Assembly (NCBI RefSeq): GCF_016888165.1
Contig: NZ_JACSWC010000349.1
Location: forward strand, 55,248-119,247
DNA length: 64,000 nucleotides
Origin: Halomicronema sp. CCY15110
GTDB lineage: Bacteria; Cyanobacteriota; Cyanobacteriia; Phormidesmidales; Phormidesmidaceae
Direction of reading: 5' to 3'
This document shows positions 56,041-63,973 of this stretch, piece by piece. Within the stretch, counting starts at the first letter, position 1, and each line of letters begins with the position of its first letter. The notes below the pieces were generated by a model. It searched no databases. It was given only the letters and a program-made list of their open reading frames with translations, and was not told where the DNA came from. Made by a program: the position numbers and the translations under genes.

Positions 56041-56826
56041 TTGTCAGCTCACGACATGCGCTTACCGATTTCTATTTTTAGCCTGGTACTGGGGGTGCAA
56101 GGTTTTGCAGCCCCAGTTGCGTTTTCAGCGGATTTAGCCACGATTGAAGAACGAGGCTATTTGGTGGTAGCCGTGAAAGACAATTGGCGGCCACTCGGGT
56201 TTGTAGATGAAGGTGGAGATCTGGTCGGGCTGGAAATCGACATCGCCACCCGCCTAGCTGTTGAACTGTTTGACGATCCCACCGCCGTCCAGTTGGTGCC
56301 GGTGTCGAACCTGGAACGGCTCTCGGCGGTGCTGAATGATGAGGTGGATTTGGCGATCGCTGGTCTCGCCATCACCCCTATGCGCCAGCGTGTTGTCAGT
56401 TTCAGTACGCCTTACTACCTGGACGGTACCGCCTTTCTTACGCGCGATCCGGCCATTCGCGATTTGCAAGATTTAGCCCAGGGCACGATCGCGCTGATCG
56501 ACGGATCAGAAGCTGTGACCCATGTGAACTACCTGCTGCCGACGGCAACCTTAGTGGGTATCGACTCGTATCAAGAAGGATACGAGATGGCGGCAGCGGG
56601 ACAGGTGGAGGCGATCGCCGCTGACCTGACCGTTCTGTCTGGTTGGGTGCAGGAATATCCCAATTACCGTTTGTTACCCAGTGTGCTGACGGCGGAACCG
56701 TTGGCGATCGCCTTCCCGAAAGGCAATCAGTACGCTGACTTGCAGCGGTTTGTAAATGGCACGATCGACGAATGGCATGCCGACGGCTGGCTAGAGGAAC
56801 GGGCGACCTACTGGGGTTTGCCTTGA
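56041..56826 (+). CDS. Periplasmic amino-acid-type solute-binding protein
   Basis: 261 residues. Signal peptide (about residues 6-28; LPISIFSLVLGVQGFAAPVAF) followed by a family 3 substrate-binding fold: LATIEERGYLVVAVKDNWRP, VGLEIDIATRLAVELF, LAIAGLAITPMRQRVVSFSTPYY and IAFPKGNQY. The start is probably TTG at 56041, with GAGG 5 nt upstream; ATG 56056 (MRLPIS) lacks a close site. Members feed ABC transporters or sensor proteins, but no permease gene is nearby. Its position 16 bp after rplT suggests read-through. Confidence 0.85.
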   Translation: MSAHDMRLPISIFSLVLGVQGFAAPVAFSADLATIEERGYLVVAVKDNWRPLGFVDEGGDLVGLEIDIATRLAVELFDDPTAVQLVPVSNLERLSAVLNDEVDLAIAGLAITPMRQRVVSFSTPYYLDGTAFLTRDPAIRDLQDLAQGTIALIDGSEAVTHVNYLLPTATLVGIDSYQEGYEMAAAGQVEAIAADLTVLSGWVQEYPNYRLLPSVLTAEPLAIAFPKGNQYADLQRFVNGTIDEWHADGWLEERATYWGLP

Positions 56827-57047
56827 GCGATTCCCAATAGCAAACCAATAACCCCGAACGGATGGACGGAGGCGGGCTCCCTTTGCTCCACCGACCGCTT
56901 GCCACCGCTCCCCCTGGCCCCCCGCCGCGTCCCTACTTCTGTCAAGAATTTCCAACCTTCAGAGAGAACTCTTCAAGGAGGGCATTTAGCATGTCAAGAT
57001 AATCGGTATAAGATGCTAGTCCTGAATTGATTTTCACAAGCGGAGAC

Positions 57048-57587
57048 ATGGAAGATACCAATCTGCTGTTGACCTATCTGGTAACGCTGCTCGGTTTATT
57101 AAGTGTGGCGGCGGTGTTGGTCATTCGCCAAGTGTTTAAGACGCGGCGCGTCGAGGGCACCCTCAATCGTTTGCAAAGCAAGTTGAGCAAAGAGAAGGGC
57201 AACGCCCGAGAATACTACGAACTGGGTAGCCTGCTGCTGGATAAAAAGCTCTATTCTCAGGCGGTTACGCAATTCAAACAAGCCCTAAAACTGTTAGCCA
57301 AAGAAGAATCAGAACAAGCGGCTTTGATTAGCAATGCACTGGGCTATGCCTACTTTGCTCAAGAGCAATATGACCTCGCAATTCGCCAATATAAAGAAGC
57401 TTTAGACATTGCACCAACCTATGTCACAGCTCTGAACAATTTGGGCCATAGCTACGAACGAAAACAGCTGACGACCCAAGCGCTGGAGTCGTATGAGTTA
57501 TCACTAAAGTACGACCCTGATAACAAGACGGCTAAACGTCGCGCCGAGTCTCTGCGCAAGCGCTTGGCTCCCGCTGGTCAGGAATAA
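57048..57587 (+). CDS. ycf37: Ycf37-like photosystem I assembly TPR protein
   Basis: 179 residues from ATG 57048 (CGGAGA site just upstream). An N-terminal membrane helix (LLLTYLVTLLGLLSVAAVLV) anchors a soluble TPR domain: NAREYYELGSLLLDKKLYSQ, ISNALGYAYFAQEQYDLAIR, YVTALNNLGHSYERKQLTTQ, and the end KTAKRRAESLRKRL. Length, anchor and repeat wording match Ycf37, which aids PSI assembly or stability on the thylakoid. A strong terminator follows. Confidence 0.82.
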   Translation: MEDTNLLLTYLVTLLGLLSVAAVLVIRQVFKTRRVEGTLNRLQSKLSKEKGNAREYYELGSLLLDKKLYSQAVTQFKQALKLLAKEESEQAALISNALGYAYFAQEQYDLAIRQYKEALDIAPTYVTALNNLGHSYERKQLTTQALESYELSLKYDPDNKTAKRRAESLRKRLAPAGQE

Positions 57588-57615
57588 ACGGCTCACAAAA
57601 CCCCAAACACGAAAT

Positions 57616-57655
57616 AAACCCCTCGCTGCCAAAATTTACCGGCAACGGGGGGTTT
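57616..57655 (+). terminator. Rho-independent-like terminator after ycf37
   Basis: About 15-bp stem with one mismatch (AAACCCC...GCC at 57616-57630 with GGC...GGGGTTT at 57641-57655) and a 10-nt AT-rich loop. The right arm ends in TTT, followed by GTGTTAC. Confidence 0.75.
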
Positions 57656-57725
57656 GTGTTACTTCGCTGTACACCACCTACCAGCACCAAGGCAAAGAGC
57701 CCTTGTGCATGGGGGCATTAGGGGA

Positions 57726-57965
57726 CTAATCTACCGCTTCTAGCTCGTCACTGCGGAGGTGCGCTTGAAAAGGTCGCTTAGCGCCTTCGACTGCGAATTT
57801 AACGACCACGGGAAAATTAGCGCTGATGGGGCGGCCTTTCCAATCTTTTAAGATCTTGGTCACTTCGCCTTCCATGCCCTGCGCATCAAAGGCGGCGCTG
57901 CGGTGCAGGGGATGATGATAAAAGATGACCGAATCTTTGATTCGTACGCGATCGCCAACCTGCAT
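57726..57965 (-). CDS. ftrV: Ferredoxin-thioredoxin reductase variable subunit
   Basis: 79-residue SH3-like barrel. MQVGDRVRIKDSVIFYHHPL, MEGEVTKILKDWKGRPISAN and FPVVVKF identify the variable (alpha) chain that partners the catalytic Fe-S chain in light-driven reduction of thioredoxin. The catalytic chain gene is not in the window. ATG 57965. The 290-bp gap to 58255 has no other recognised feature. Confidence 0.92.
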   Translation of the reverse strand: MQVGDRVRIKDSVIFYHHPLHRSAAFDAQGMEGEVTKILKDWKGRPISANFPVVVKFAVEGAKRPFQAHLRSDELEAVD

Positions 57966-58255
57966 GGCTAACTATGCCTCCTCTCAATTGCTCGCCGTTT
58001 ACCCTGAGGGCATCAACGGTCTTTTTTGACAGCTTTTCCATCTTTGCACAGGTTGTTACAGAAACTACCCATTTACTGTGGTCTAAACACAGACAAACGC
58101 CGCACTCAGTCTTAGGGGACGCAGCCCTCGACTGATGGCTCCGGGTGAACGGCATTAGTCAATATCAAAATTTCTCAACTCTGCTGGACAAACTTGCGAG
58201 AAAAGTACAAGCGCACTAATATTGATGTAGAACAGATGTTCACGCGAAAACTATT

Positions 58256-58639
58256 ATGATTAGTCTCGCCACAACCACGGCTGATGTTTCTTTTGCTTCG
58301 CCAGTTTGGGAAACTGTGCGCTTTCGGCGAGCGAAAGAGAAGAAGGGATGGGCTTTATTAGGCATTCCCCAGCAAGTGTATCCGTTGGTGGCGCTACGAT
58401 TATTTGAGCTTCAGGCCAAGTTGATCAACCGTCACGAGGCTGAAGGGTTTACGAATCTGCTATTTGAAGCGCCGCCCAGTGTGGCCGCTAAGTTGGCCTG
58501 CGCCTTTCCGGCACCACCGGGTTGTGACGTCCTGAAGGTGGCCGAGTCAGGCGATCGCATTCTCTCTGGCAAAGCGGCAAAATCGGCCAAAGCGATCGCC
58601 CAGCGACCTGATCCGTCTGACACATCAGCAGTGGCATAA
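58256..58639 (+). CDS. Conserved cyanobacterial protein of unknown function
   Basis: 127 residues, soluble. The middle is well structured: RRAKEKKGWALLGIPQQVYP, LVALRLFELQAKLINRHEAE, GFTNLLFEAPPSVAAKLACA; the tail is disordered (Lys/Ala/Ser). ATG at 58256. It resembles short cyanobacterial hypothetical proteins; I cannot name a family. It precedes the Fe-S/MBL gene by 78 bp on the same strand, so co-transcription is possible. Confidence 0.65.
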   Translation: MISLATTTADVSFASPVWETVRFRRAKEKKGWALLGIPQQVYPLVALRLFELQAKLINRHEAEGFTNLLFEAPPSVAAKLACAFPAPPGCDVLKVAESGDRILSGKAAKSAKAIAQRPDPSDTSAVA

Positions 58640-58717
58640 CCCGCTGGATGGGTCATCTGAAGTCGCTGCATCACGGTGCTATACCAGAATTAGCCCTGTC
58701 TGGAGCGTTGACGAAAA

Positions 58718-59590
58718 ATGGCCCACCTCAAAGATCGCCGCCCCCAAAATATTGACGGTGACATTTATGTAGACACGTCTTGCATTGACTGTGACACCTG
58801 TCGATGGATGGTGCCCAGCGTGTTTCATCGCGATGCTGGCATGTCAGCGGTTTATCATCAGCCCCTCACCGAGGCAGAACGGTTGGCCACCTTGCAAGCC
58901 GTACTTTCTTGTCCGACGGCTTCGATAGGGACGGTGGAGCCCCCTAAAGACATGAAGGCTGCTCAAGCGAGTTTACCTACCCCCATTGCGGAGAATGTGT
59001 ATCACTGCGGCTACCACTCTGAAAAATCCTATGGCGCGGCGAGTTATTTCATTCAACGGCCCGAAGGCAATATCCTGATTGATTCTCCTAGATTCGCCGC
59101 GCCCTTGGTAAAGCAGTTAGAAGCCCTGGGTGGAGTGCGGTATTTGTATTTGACCCACCGGGATGATGTGGCGGATCATGAACGATGGCACGAGCAGTTT
59201 GGCTGCGATCGCCTCTTGCATGTTGCTGACATAACATCGAGTACCGCCGATATCGAACAGCCCTTACGGGGGACTGAACCCATTGAGTTTGCCCCCGGTA
59301 TCACGATTATTCCTGTGCCGGGACACACTCCGGGACACACCGTCTTGCTCTATCGCGATCGCTTTCTATTCACGGGCGATCATCTCGCCTGGTCGGCGCG
59401 GCTGCACCAGCTCTACGCCTTTCGCAATTATTGCTGGTATTCCTGGACGGAGTTGGGGCGATCGATGGAACAGCTTGCCGCGTATGAGTTTGAGTGGGTG
59501 CTGCCGGGGCATGGTCGCCGCTATCATGCCGACACCGCGATGATGCGCGAACAGATGCAAACATGCCTGGACTGGGTGCGATCGCAGTAA
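58718..59590 (+). CDS. 4Fe-4S ferredoxin-like/metallo-beta-lactamase fusion
   Basis: 290 residues. Residues about 15-70 form a short ferredoxin-like domain with CIDCDTC and a distant LSCPTA cysteine. Residues about 88-288 are a metallo-beta-lactamase fold: LTHRDDVADH (residues about 145-154) where the usual HxHxDH stands, PVPGHTPGHTVLLY, LFTGDHLAW and VLPGHGRRYH. A His in the first ligand triplet is replaced (HRDDVADH). Related two-domain proteins occur in cyanobacteria and plants with unknown substrates; redox-linked hydrolase activity is possible. Confidence 0.85.
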   Translation: MAHLKDRRPQNIDGDIYVDTSCIDCDTCRWMVPSVFHRDAGMSAVYHQPLTEAERLATLQAVLSCPTASIGTVEPPKDMKAAQASLPTPIAENVYHCGYHSEKSYGAASYFIQRPEGNILIDSPRFAAPLVKQLEALGGVRYLYLTHRDDVADHERWHEQFGCDRLLHVADITSSTADIEQPLRGTEPIEFAPGITIIPVPGHTPGHTVLLYRDRFLFTGDHLAWSARLHQLYAFRNYCWYSWTELGRSMEQLAAYEFEWVLPGHGRRYHADTAMMREQMQTCLDWVRSQ

Positions 59591-59822
59591 ATTGAAGCTG
59601 GAGAAATTCTGCTGGGATAGTTCTATGGCTGCAGATTTGATGGCCGAGGCTGGATCATTAGAGATATCCTGGCCGAGCGGTATCACAGCGATCCATCAAG
59701 CAAGCGATCGCCCAGAGCGGGTAACGCATCCTGGGGGAGAGAAGCGAGTGATGAACTAGGCGCGCGATCGCAAATCCCTGGCCGAACTCGCTACAATCAA
59801 CGGCGTTGAACAAAACATCTCT

Positions 59823-60698
59823 ATGACACCACAGGCAACCATCGGCATCATTGGCGGTAGCGGACTCTACCAAATGGACGCGCTCATCGACATCGCAGAA
59901 GTGCCGGTCGAAACCCCCTTCGGCCCGCCATCCGATGCCTTAATTGTCGGCACCTTGGAAGGGACTCGGGTGGCGTTTCTGGCCCGTCATGGCCGCAGCC
60001 ATACCCTCATGCCTTCGGAGTTGCCCTTTCGTGCCAACATTTATGCCATGAAGCAACTGGGCGTGCAGTATCTGATTTCCGCCTCAGCCGTGGGGTCGTT
60101 GCGAGAGTCGGCCAAGCCTCTAGATATGGTGGTGCCTGACCAGTTTATTGATCGCACCAAAAATCGCGTTTCGACCTTTTTTGGTGACGGCATCGTGGCG
60201 CATATTGCGTTTGGCGATCCCATTTGTCATGCCCTGGCAAAAGTCGTTGCCGATGCCGCAACCAGCCTCAATTTGCCTGACGTGACGCTGCATCGTGGCG
60301 GCACCTATGTCTGTATGGAAGGACCAGCCTTTTCCACCAAGGCGGAGTCAAATCTGTATCGTAGTTGGGGCGCGACCATTATCGGCATGACCAACTTGCC
60401 CGAAGCCAAACTCGCCCGCGAAGCCGAAATTGCCTACGCGACGCTGGCGCTGGTGACCGATTACGACTGTTGGCACCCCGACCACGACAGCGTCACCGTC
60501 GAAATGGTCATTGGCAATTTGCAGAAAAATGCGAAAAATGCCCAGGCAGTGATTCGGGCAGCGGTGCGCAGTTTAGCGACAACGCCTCCCGCATCCGAAG
60601 CCCACGATGCGCTGAAATATGCGGTGATCACGCCCCTAGATAAAGCACCTGCGGCGACTTTAGAGAAGTTGGACTTGTTGTTGAAGAAGTATCGTTAA
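59823..60698 (+). CDS. mtnP: S-methyl-5'-thioadenosine phosphorylase
   Basis: Cleaves methylthioadenosine with phosphate in methionine salvage. 291 residues of the PNP/MTAP fold: [37 protein letters not shown] (phosphate and base region), [39 protein letters not shown] and [20 protein letters not shown] with [10 protein letters not shown]. The [10 protein letters not shown] segment with MTNLPEA favours MTAP over purine nucleoside phosphorylase. ATG 59823. Confidence 0.94.
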   Translation: MTPQATIGIIGGSGLYQMDALIDIAEVPVETPFGPPSDALIVGTLEGTRVAFLARHGRSHTLMPSELPFRANIYAMKQLGVQYLISASAVGSLRESAKPLDMVVPDQFIDRTKNRVSTFFGDGIVAHIAFGDPICHALAKVVADAATSLNLPDVTLHRGGTYVCMEGPAFSTKAESNLYRSWGATIIGMTNLPEAKLAREAEIAYATLALVTDYDCWHPDHDSVTVEMVIGNLQKNAKNAQAVIRAAVRSLATTPPASEAHDALKYAVITPLDKAPAATLEKLDLLLKKYR

Positions 60699-60918
60699 GC
60701 GATCGCCGGGTGAGAACTTAGTGACCCAGAAAAGTCCTGAAAGGATTGATACGGCTGAGTTTTCATGTTGAGAGGGGGGCCAATAATGGGAAGCTGAATC
60801 GCCCCAACTATCAGTATCTGCCGGGGCTGTATCGTCAACTGATGACCCTACTGAGTCAACGGGCGATCGCCCCAATCACAGACAGCGGGAGGTTAGGGTG
60901 CGATCGCGGCAAGCCAAT

Positions 60919-61191
60919 CTATGAGCGCTGCTGCCAAGATTTTGAAGTGACGATGATGTGACTGGAAACGATGCGGTAGTAGATGGCGTAGGGAAATCGC
61001 TTGACCACGGCTCGACACACATCCCGGTAGACGACTGGATACGCCTCTGGTATCAGGTAAACGCGATTGAGCATTGCATCGATACAGTCGAGCAACTCGT
61101 CGACCAAATCAGCTTTCTGGCATTCGTACCATTGAAAGGCTTCATCCAGTTCGTCCCGAATCTCTGGACGAAAAACTAAGGCGTAATTCAT
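60919..61191 (-). CDS. ParE/RelE-type toxin
   Basis: 90-residue basic protein with the plasmid-stabilisation toxin fold: ALVFRPEIRDELDEAFQWYE (helix 1), IDAMLNRVYLIPEAYPVVYR and VKRFPYAIYYRIVSSHIIVT (core strands). It starts at ATG 61191, overlapping the end of the antitoxin frame by ATGA. It is probably a gyrase inhibitor or ribonuclease. Its antitoxin appears truncated, so the toxin may be inactive, controlled elsewhere, or dependent on a distant start. Confidence 0.82.
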   Translation of the reverse strand: MNYALVFRPEIRDELDEAFQWYECQKADLVDELLDCIDAMLNRVYLIPEAYPVVYRDVCRAVVKRFPYAIYYRIVSSHIIVTSKSWQQRS

Positions 61192-61352
61192 GCTTGCCGC
61201 TTGATCGAAGCTCGCACTTCATCCCAGGTCAAAATGTTGTCTGGATCGGTGTCGGTGTCTTCAATCCGCTGGTCGAGTGCTTGTTTCTGAGCGTCGGTCA
61301 GGTCGGGATAAGTCTGCTCAGCGGCAATGCTGTCCCAAATTGCTTGAACCAG
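61188..61352 (-). pseudogene. Addiction-module antitoxin, 5' truncated
   Basis: Encodes the C-terminal 54 residues of an unstable-antitoxin (PF09720-like) family protein: LVQAIWDSIAAEQTYPDLTD, AQKQALDQRI and LTWDEVRASIKRQA. Family members are about 70-80 residues and begin with a short helix before VEAIWDSI. Upstream, the same frame continues to 61691 but reads nonsense, antisense to DoxX and across a membrane-protein fragment. The start region seems lost. Confidence 0.62.
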
Positions 61353-61558
61353 GAGATCGCACTCAAGCCCTCTAGCCACGGGCTGATTTCTGGAGCACCG
61401 ACCCCGAGTGGTAGCAGCGATCGCGTCGGGGCGGGCAACACAATCCACAGACTCAAAAACAAGCTGGTGCCCACTAATAGCCAAGCCACCAGGTGACTCC
61501 CCCAGAGCAACAACGATCGCGGACGGTGTGGTCGGCTCAGCCGCCGAGTCGGACGCAT
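61353..61558 (-). pseudogene. Membrane-protein N-terminal fragment
   Basis: ATG 61558 opens MRPTRRLSRPHRPRS, then a clear hydrophobic helix (LLLWGSHLVAWLLVGTSLFL) and LPLGVGAPEISPWLEGLS. The coding pattern stops exactly where antitoxin coding begins in another frame (about 61350). It looks like the first 68 residues of a larger multi-pass protein whose remainder is gone. The family is not identified. Confidence 0.5.
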
Positions 61559-61626
61559 GGAGTCTGTCCTTCAAAAACAATGACGAGGAGCTGAGCCCCA
61601 CTTTGTTAGGGTAAAGGCTAAAAACC

Positions 61627-62013
61627 ATGCCGAAACTTAAACCAGCTCTGAAATTTGCCTTGAGCACCTTATTTGTGGTGGCGGGGCTCAATCACTTTAT
61701 CAGTGTAGATTTTTACCTCAACATCATGCCGCCCTATTTGCCTTGGCCCTTGGGGTTGGTTTACCTCAGCGGCATTTTCGAGATTGCTTTGGGGCTGCTG
61801 CTATGGGTGCCAAAATTCACCGCGATCGCCGCTTGGGGGCTTATTGTTTTGCTGATTGCGGTCTTTCCCGCCAATCTCCATATGGCTCTCAACCCGCAGC
61901 TTTATCCAGCTTTTAGCGCGATCTCGCTCTGGCTGCGACTGCCGCTACAGTTAGTGTTGATAGCTTGGGCCTATTGGTATGTGCCACCAGCGGCTCGCCT
62001 TGGCAGTCGGTGA
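61627..62013 (+). CDS. DoxX-family membrane protein
   Basis: 128 residues with four hydrophobic helices: ALKFALSTLFVVAGLNHFI, WPLGLVYLSGIFEIALGLLL, AAWGLIVLLIAVFPANLHMA and LPLQLVLIAWAYWYV. The AGLNHFISVDFY and SGIFEIALGLLLWVP elements are those of DoxX/DUF-like quinone-linked membrane proteins. The precise function is unclear. ATG 61627; divergent from the broken membrane-protein fragment, with 68 bp between starts. Confidence 0.82.
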   Translation: MPKLKPALKFALSTLFVVAGLNHFISVDFYLNIMPPYLPWPLGLVYLSGIFEIALGLLLWVPKFTAIAAWGLIVLLIAVFPANLHMALNPQLYPAFSAISLWLRLPLQLVLIAWAYWYVPPAARLGSR

Positions 62014-62131
62014 CGCCGTTTGGAAAAAAGGCGATCGCCCACAGCCAAACTTCGCGGGTAGTTCGCGGCTAACAACTGCGATCGCCCCGCTTCCGGCAAA
62101 TCCACCAAGACACGTTACAGATGTTGCTCTT

Positions 62132-62660
62132 CTATTTTGCCCGAACATATAGGGCTTTGTGAGTTCCTCCAGCGACATCTCTCTCTTCAGTCACAAACAA
62201 ATTTTGCTTTGCTTTTACAAGTAGAGAAAGTTTTTTATAGCCATATAGACGCGAATCGAAGTCAGGTTGAAGCTTATTAAGATAATTGCCAAATGCGCCA
62301 AGCTCTGCCCATCCTTCGTCATCGCTGGATTCTTCCAATGCCGCCAATAAAAATTGAGTGGGAAAAACTCCTTTCTCATTATTGGATTCATGAGAGGTAC
62401 TTTTATCGTGCTTTGATGCTTTGCGGTGTTGGGAATCGGTTCCTGATTCTCCGTCTTCGAGTGTAGGACGTAGTACCTCGGTGAAAATAAACTTGTGACA
62501 AGCATTTCTAAAAGCTTCTGGTGTTTTCTGTTCTCCAAAGCCTAGAACAGTTAGTCCTTCCTCTCGAATCCGTACTGCCAATCCAGTAAAGTCACTATCG
62601 CTGGTCACCAAACAGAAACCGTCGAACTTGCGCGTATATAGCAAATCCATAGCATCAATA
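62132..62660 (-). pseudogene. NYN/OST-HTH protein, 3' part (split by IS630)
   Basis: C-terminal portion of an NYN-domain (PIN-like ribonuclease) protein. IDAMDLLYTRKFDGFCLVTS and SDFTGLAVRIREEGLTVLGF complete the NYN catalytic fold; residues about 105-172 form an OST-HTH/LOTUS RNA-binding domain (TQFLLAALEESSDDEGWAEL, RLYGYKKLSLLVKAKQNLFV). The upstream half continues at 63688 on the other side of the IS element. An internal ATG at 62650 could start a non-functional remnant. Confidence 0.85.
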
Positions 62661-62669
62661 CAGCGTTTT

Positions 62670-63227
62670 TCACTCTAATGAGGTACAGTAGCAGCAATTT
62701 GTGAACCAATTCCTGATGTCTTGCAAAGAAACTTCCTCGAAGGCTTTGTCTAAGGCTTTTGCTAAGTCAGGATATGTTCTTGCTTCGAGTGATCGTAAGA
62801 TCGACTTGACCTTCGACCAGAAATTCTCGATCGGAGAGAATTCGGGCGAGTAAGGGGGCAAATAAATGAGTGAGGCTCCTGCCTGATGAATCATTTCTTC
62901 GATGTCTTTGCCTAAATGAATAGAGCAGTTATCCATAATCACACAAGCTCCTGGCCATAATTTGGGCACTAACCTTTGGGAGATAAAAGCCTCAAACGTC
63001 AAGCCATCAAAGGCTCCCATGATACTGACATTGGTCAACAATCCAGTTAAGCTGAGGGCACCGACAATAGAAACATTTCGACCTCTTTTCTGAGGGCGTT
63101 TGCCGTGGACACGTTGACCTTGAGGGGCGCGAGCACGGAGCCGGGTCAAGGCCAGATTCACTCCAGATTCATCAATGAAGATGAGGTTTTCAGCTAAAAT
63201 GCCTCGTACTAATTGCCAAAAGCCCAC
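62670..63227 (-). CDS. IS630 transposase, DDE (orfB) part
   Basis: 185 residues with the DDE catalytic fold: FIDESGVNLALTRLRARAPQ (first Asp), CVIMDNCSIHLGKDIEEMI (second Asp) and LIYLPPYSPEFSPIENFWSK (Glu). GTG 63227 is only the first start-like codon; the frame continues open upstream to the A8 run, so the active protein is probably the orfA-orfB fusion made by -1 frameshifting. All catalytic residues are present. Confidence 0.9.
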   Translation of the reverse strand: MGFWQLVRGILAENLIFIDESGVNLALTRLRARAPQGQRVHGKRPQKRGRNVSIVGALSLTGLLTNVSIMGAFDGLTFEAFISQRLVPKLWPGACVIMDNCSIHLGKDIEEMIHQAGASLIYLPPYSPEFSPIENFWSKVKSILRSLEARTYPDLAKALDKAFEEVSLQDIRNWFTNCCYCTSLE

Positions 63228-63232
63228 TCGCT

Positions 63233-63625
63233 TTAGCTGGACACGCTCACTTTCCTTTTCATCGGCGTGGAACGTCTTTTTTTTACTGTTAGGTCGAGCT
63301 TTTTGAGGGCCCGATCAATGGTTGAGGTGCTGACCCAGAGAGCAGTTTTTTCCGCTAGTTGCACCCGCAGTTCTGCCAGTGTCGCATCATTTTGCGCTTC
63401 CACTAATTGTCGAAGTACATCTAGATGTGCGCTCTTTAGCTTTGGCGGTGTCTGCTGAGTTCGGATTTTGGGTGCGAAGGAATCAGTTTCTCGATACTGC
63501 TTTAATAGTTTCTGAATAAAGCTTGGGGCGACACAAAATCGTCTTGCTAGCTTCCGTTGCGAAATAGATTCGTCTTCATGAGCTTTAATGATTTTTCGGC
63601 GGAACTCAACGGAGTAGGCTTTCAT
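63233..63625 (-). CDS. IS630 transposase, HTH (orfA) part
   Basis: 130 residues with a helix-turn-helix DNA-binding domain: EFRRKIIKAHEDESISQRKL and ARRFCVAPSFIQKLLKQYRE, then a second HTH-like part (LAEKTALWVSTSTIDRALKKL). ATG 63625. It ends KRRSTPMKRKVSVSS after passing the A8 run at 63277-63284; slippage there joins it to the DDE part. Confidence 0.9.
   Translation of the reverse strand: MKAYSVEFRRKIIKAHEDESISQRKLARRFCVAPSFIQKLLKQYRETDSFAPKIRTQQTPPKLKSAHLDVLRQLVEAQNDATLAELRVQLAEKTALWVSTSTIDRALKKLDLTVKKRRSTPMKRKVSVSS
63277..63284 (-). promoter_or_regulatory. A8 slippery site for -1 frameshifting
   Basis: On the minus strand GTA AAA AAA AGA in the orfA frame gives an A_AAA_AAA heptamer. 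A -1 slip reads on as KTFHADEKESERVQLKRVGFWQL straight into the DDE frame with no stop. This is the usual expression mode of IS630-type transposases. Confidence 0.8.
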
Positions 63626-63687
63626 TCCTGTCCCTCAGCACGACTGCTAAACGTATCAAGCGTATCTCACTAGGCTGGGAAAAGCTA

Positions 63688-63973
63688 TAATTAAAGCGCT
63701 ATCTGTTGCATTTTTTCCTGTGGTGTAAGCAAATTGCTGCACGGGCTTAATTGAGTATTTCTGAAGAACCTTTTTCCAAGATGCGCTAGTGGGAGCAGTA
63801 AAGTCTCCATATATTCGCTTGACTGTGGCTTCGCCAAAACGTGCAATTTCAGCTAAAAGTCCTTCAATAACCGCTGCTTGTGCATTGTCAGCATCAATCA
63901 AAACCGCCAGGCGGAGAGTTGGTTCCCTCACTGGTGCAGAAAAGTTTTGGGAGCAAAGTATCGGTAGTCTCAT
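63688..63973 (-). pseudogene. NYN/OST-HTH protein, 5' part (split by IS630)
   Basis: N-terminal portion of the NYN protein: LRLAVLIDADNAQAAVIEGL with the first catalytic Asp pair, IARFGEATVKRIYGDF, and QQFAYTTGKNATDSALI with the third Asp. The native frame runs into the IS and stops at 63656. ATG 63973 is a plausible start, but the frame is open to the window edge, so an upstream start is possible. Confidence 0.85.

Larger units (their letters stand above)
62661..63687 (-). mobile_element. IS630-family insertion sequence, complete copy
   Basis: 1,027 bp flanked by duplicated TA (62659-62660 and 63688-63689), the IS630 target. Imperfect terminal inverted repeats: 18 of the outer 26 positions match (left CAGCGTTTTTCACTCTAATG, right in reverse TAGCTTTTCCCAGCCTAGTG). 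It carries two transposase frames linked by an A8 frameshift site. Removing the element and one TA restores the interrupted NYN gene in frame. Confidence 0.93.

Noticed and set aside
60746..60961. 71-codon plus-strand frame between mtnP and the toxin gene
   Set aside because: No homology seen, and it runs antisense into the toxin 3' end.
61353..61691. Long N-terminus of the antitoxin frame
   Set aside because: It reads antisense to DoxX and through a membrane-protein fragment in a different frame, with no antitoxin-like sequence.
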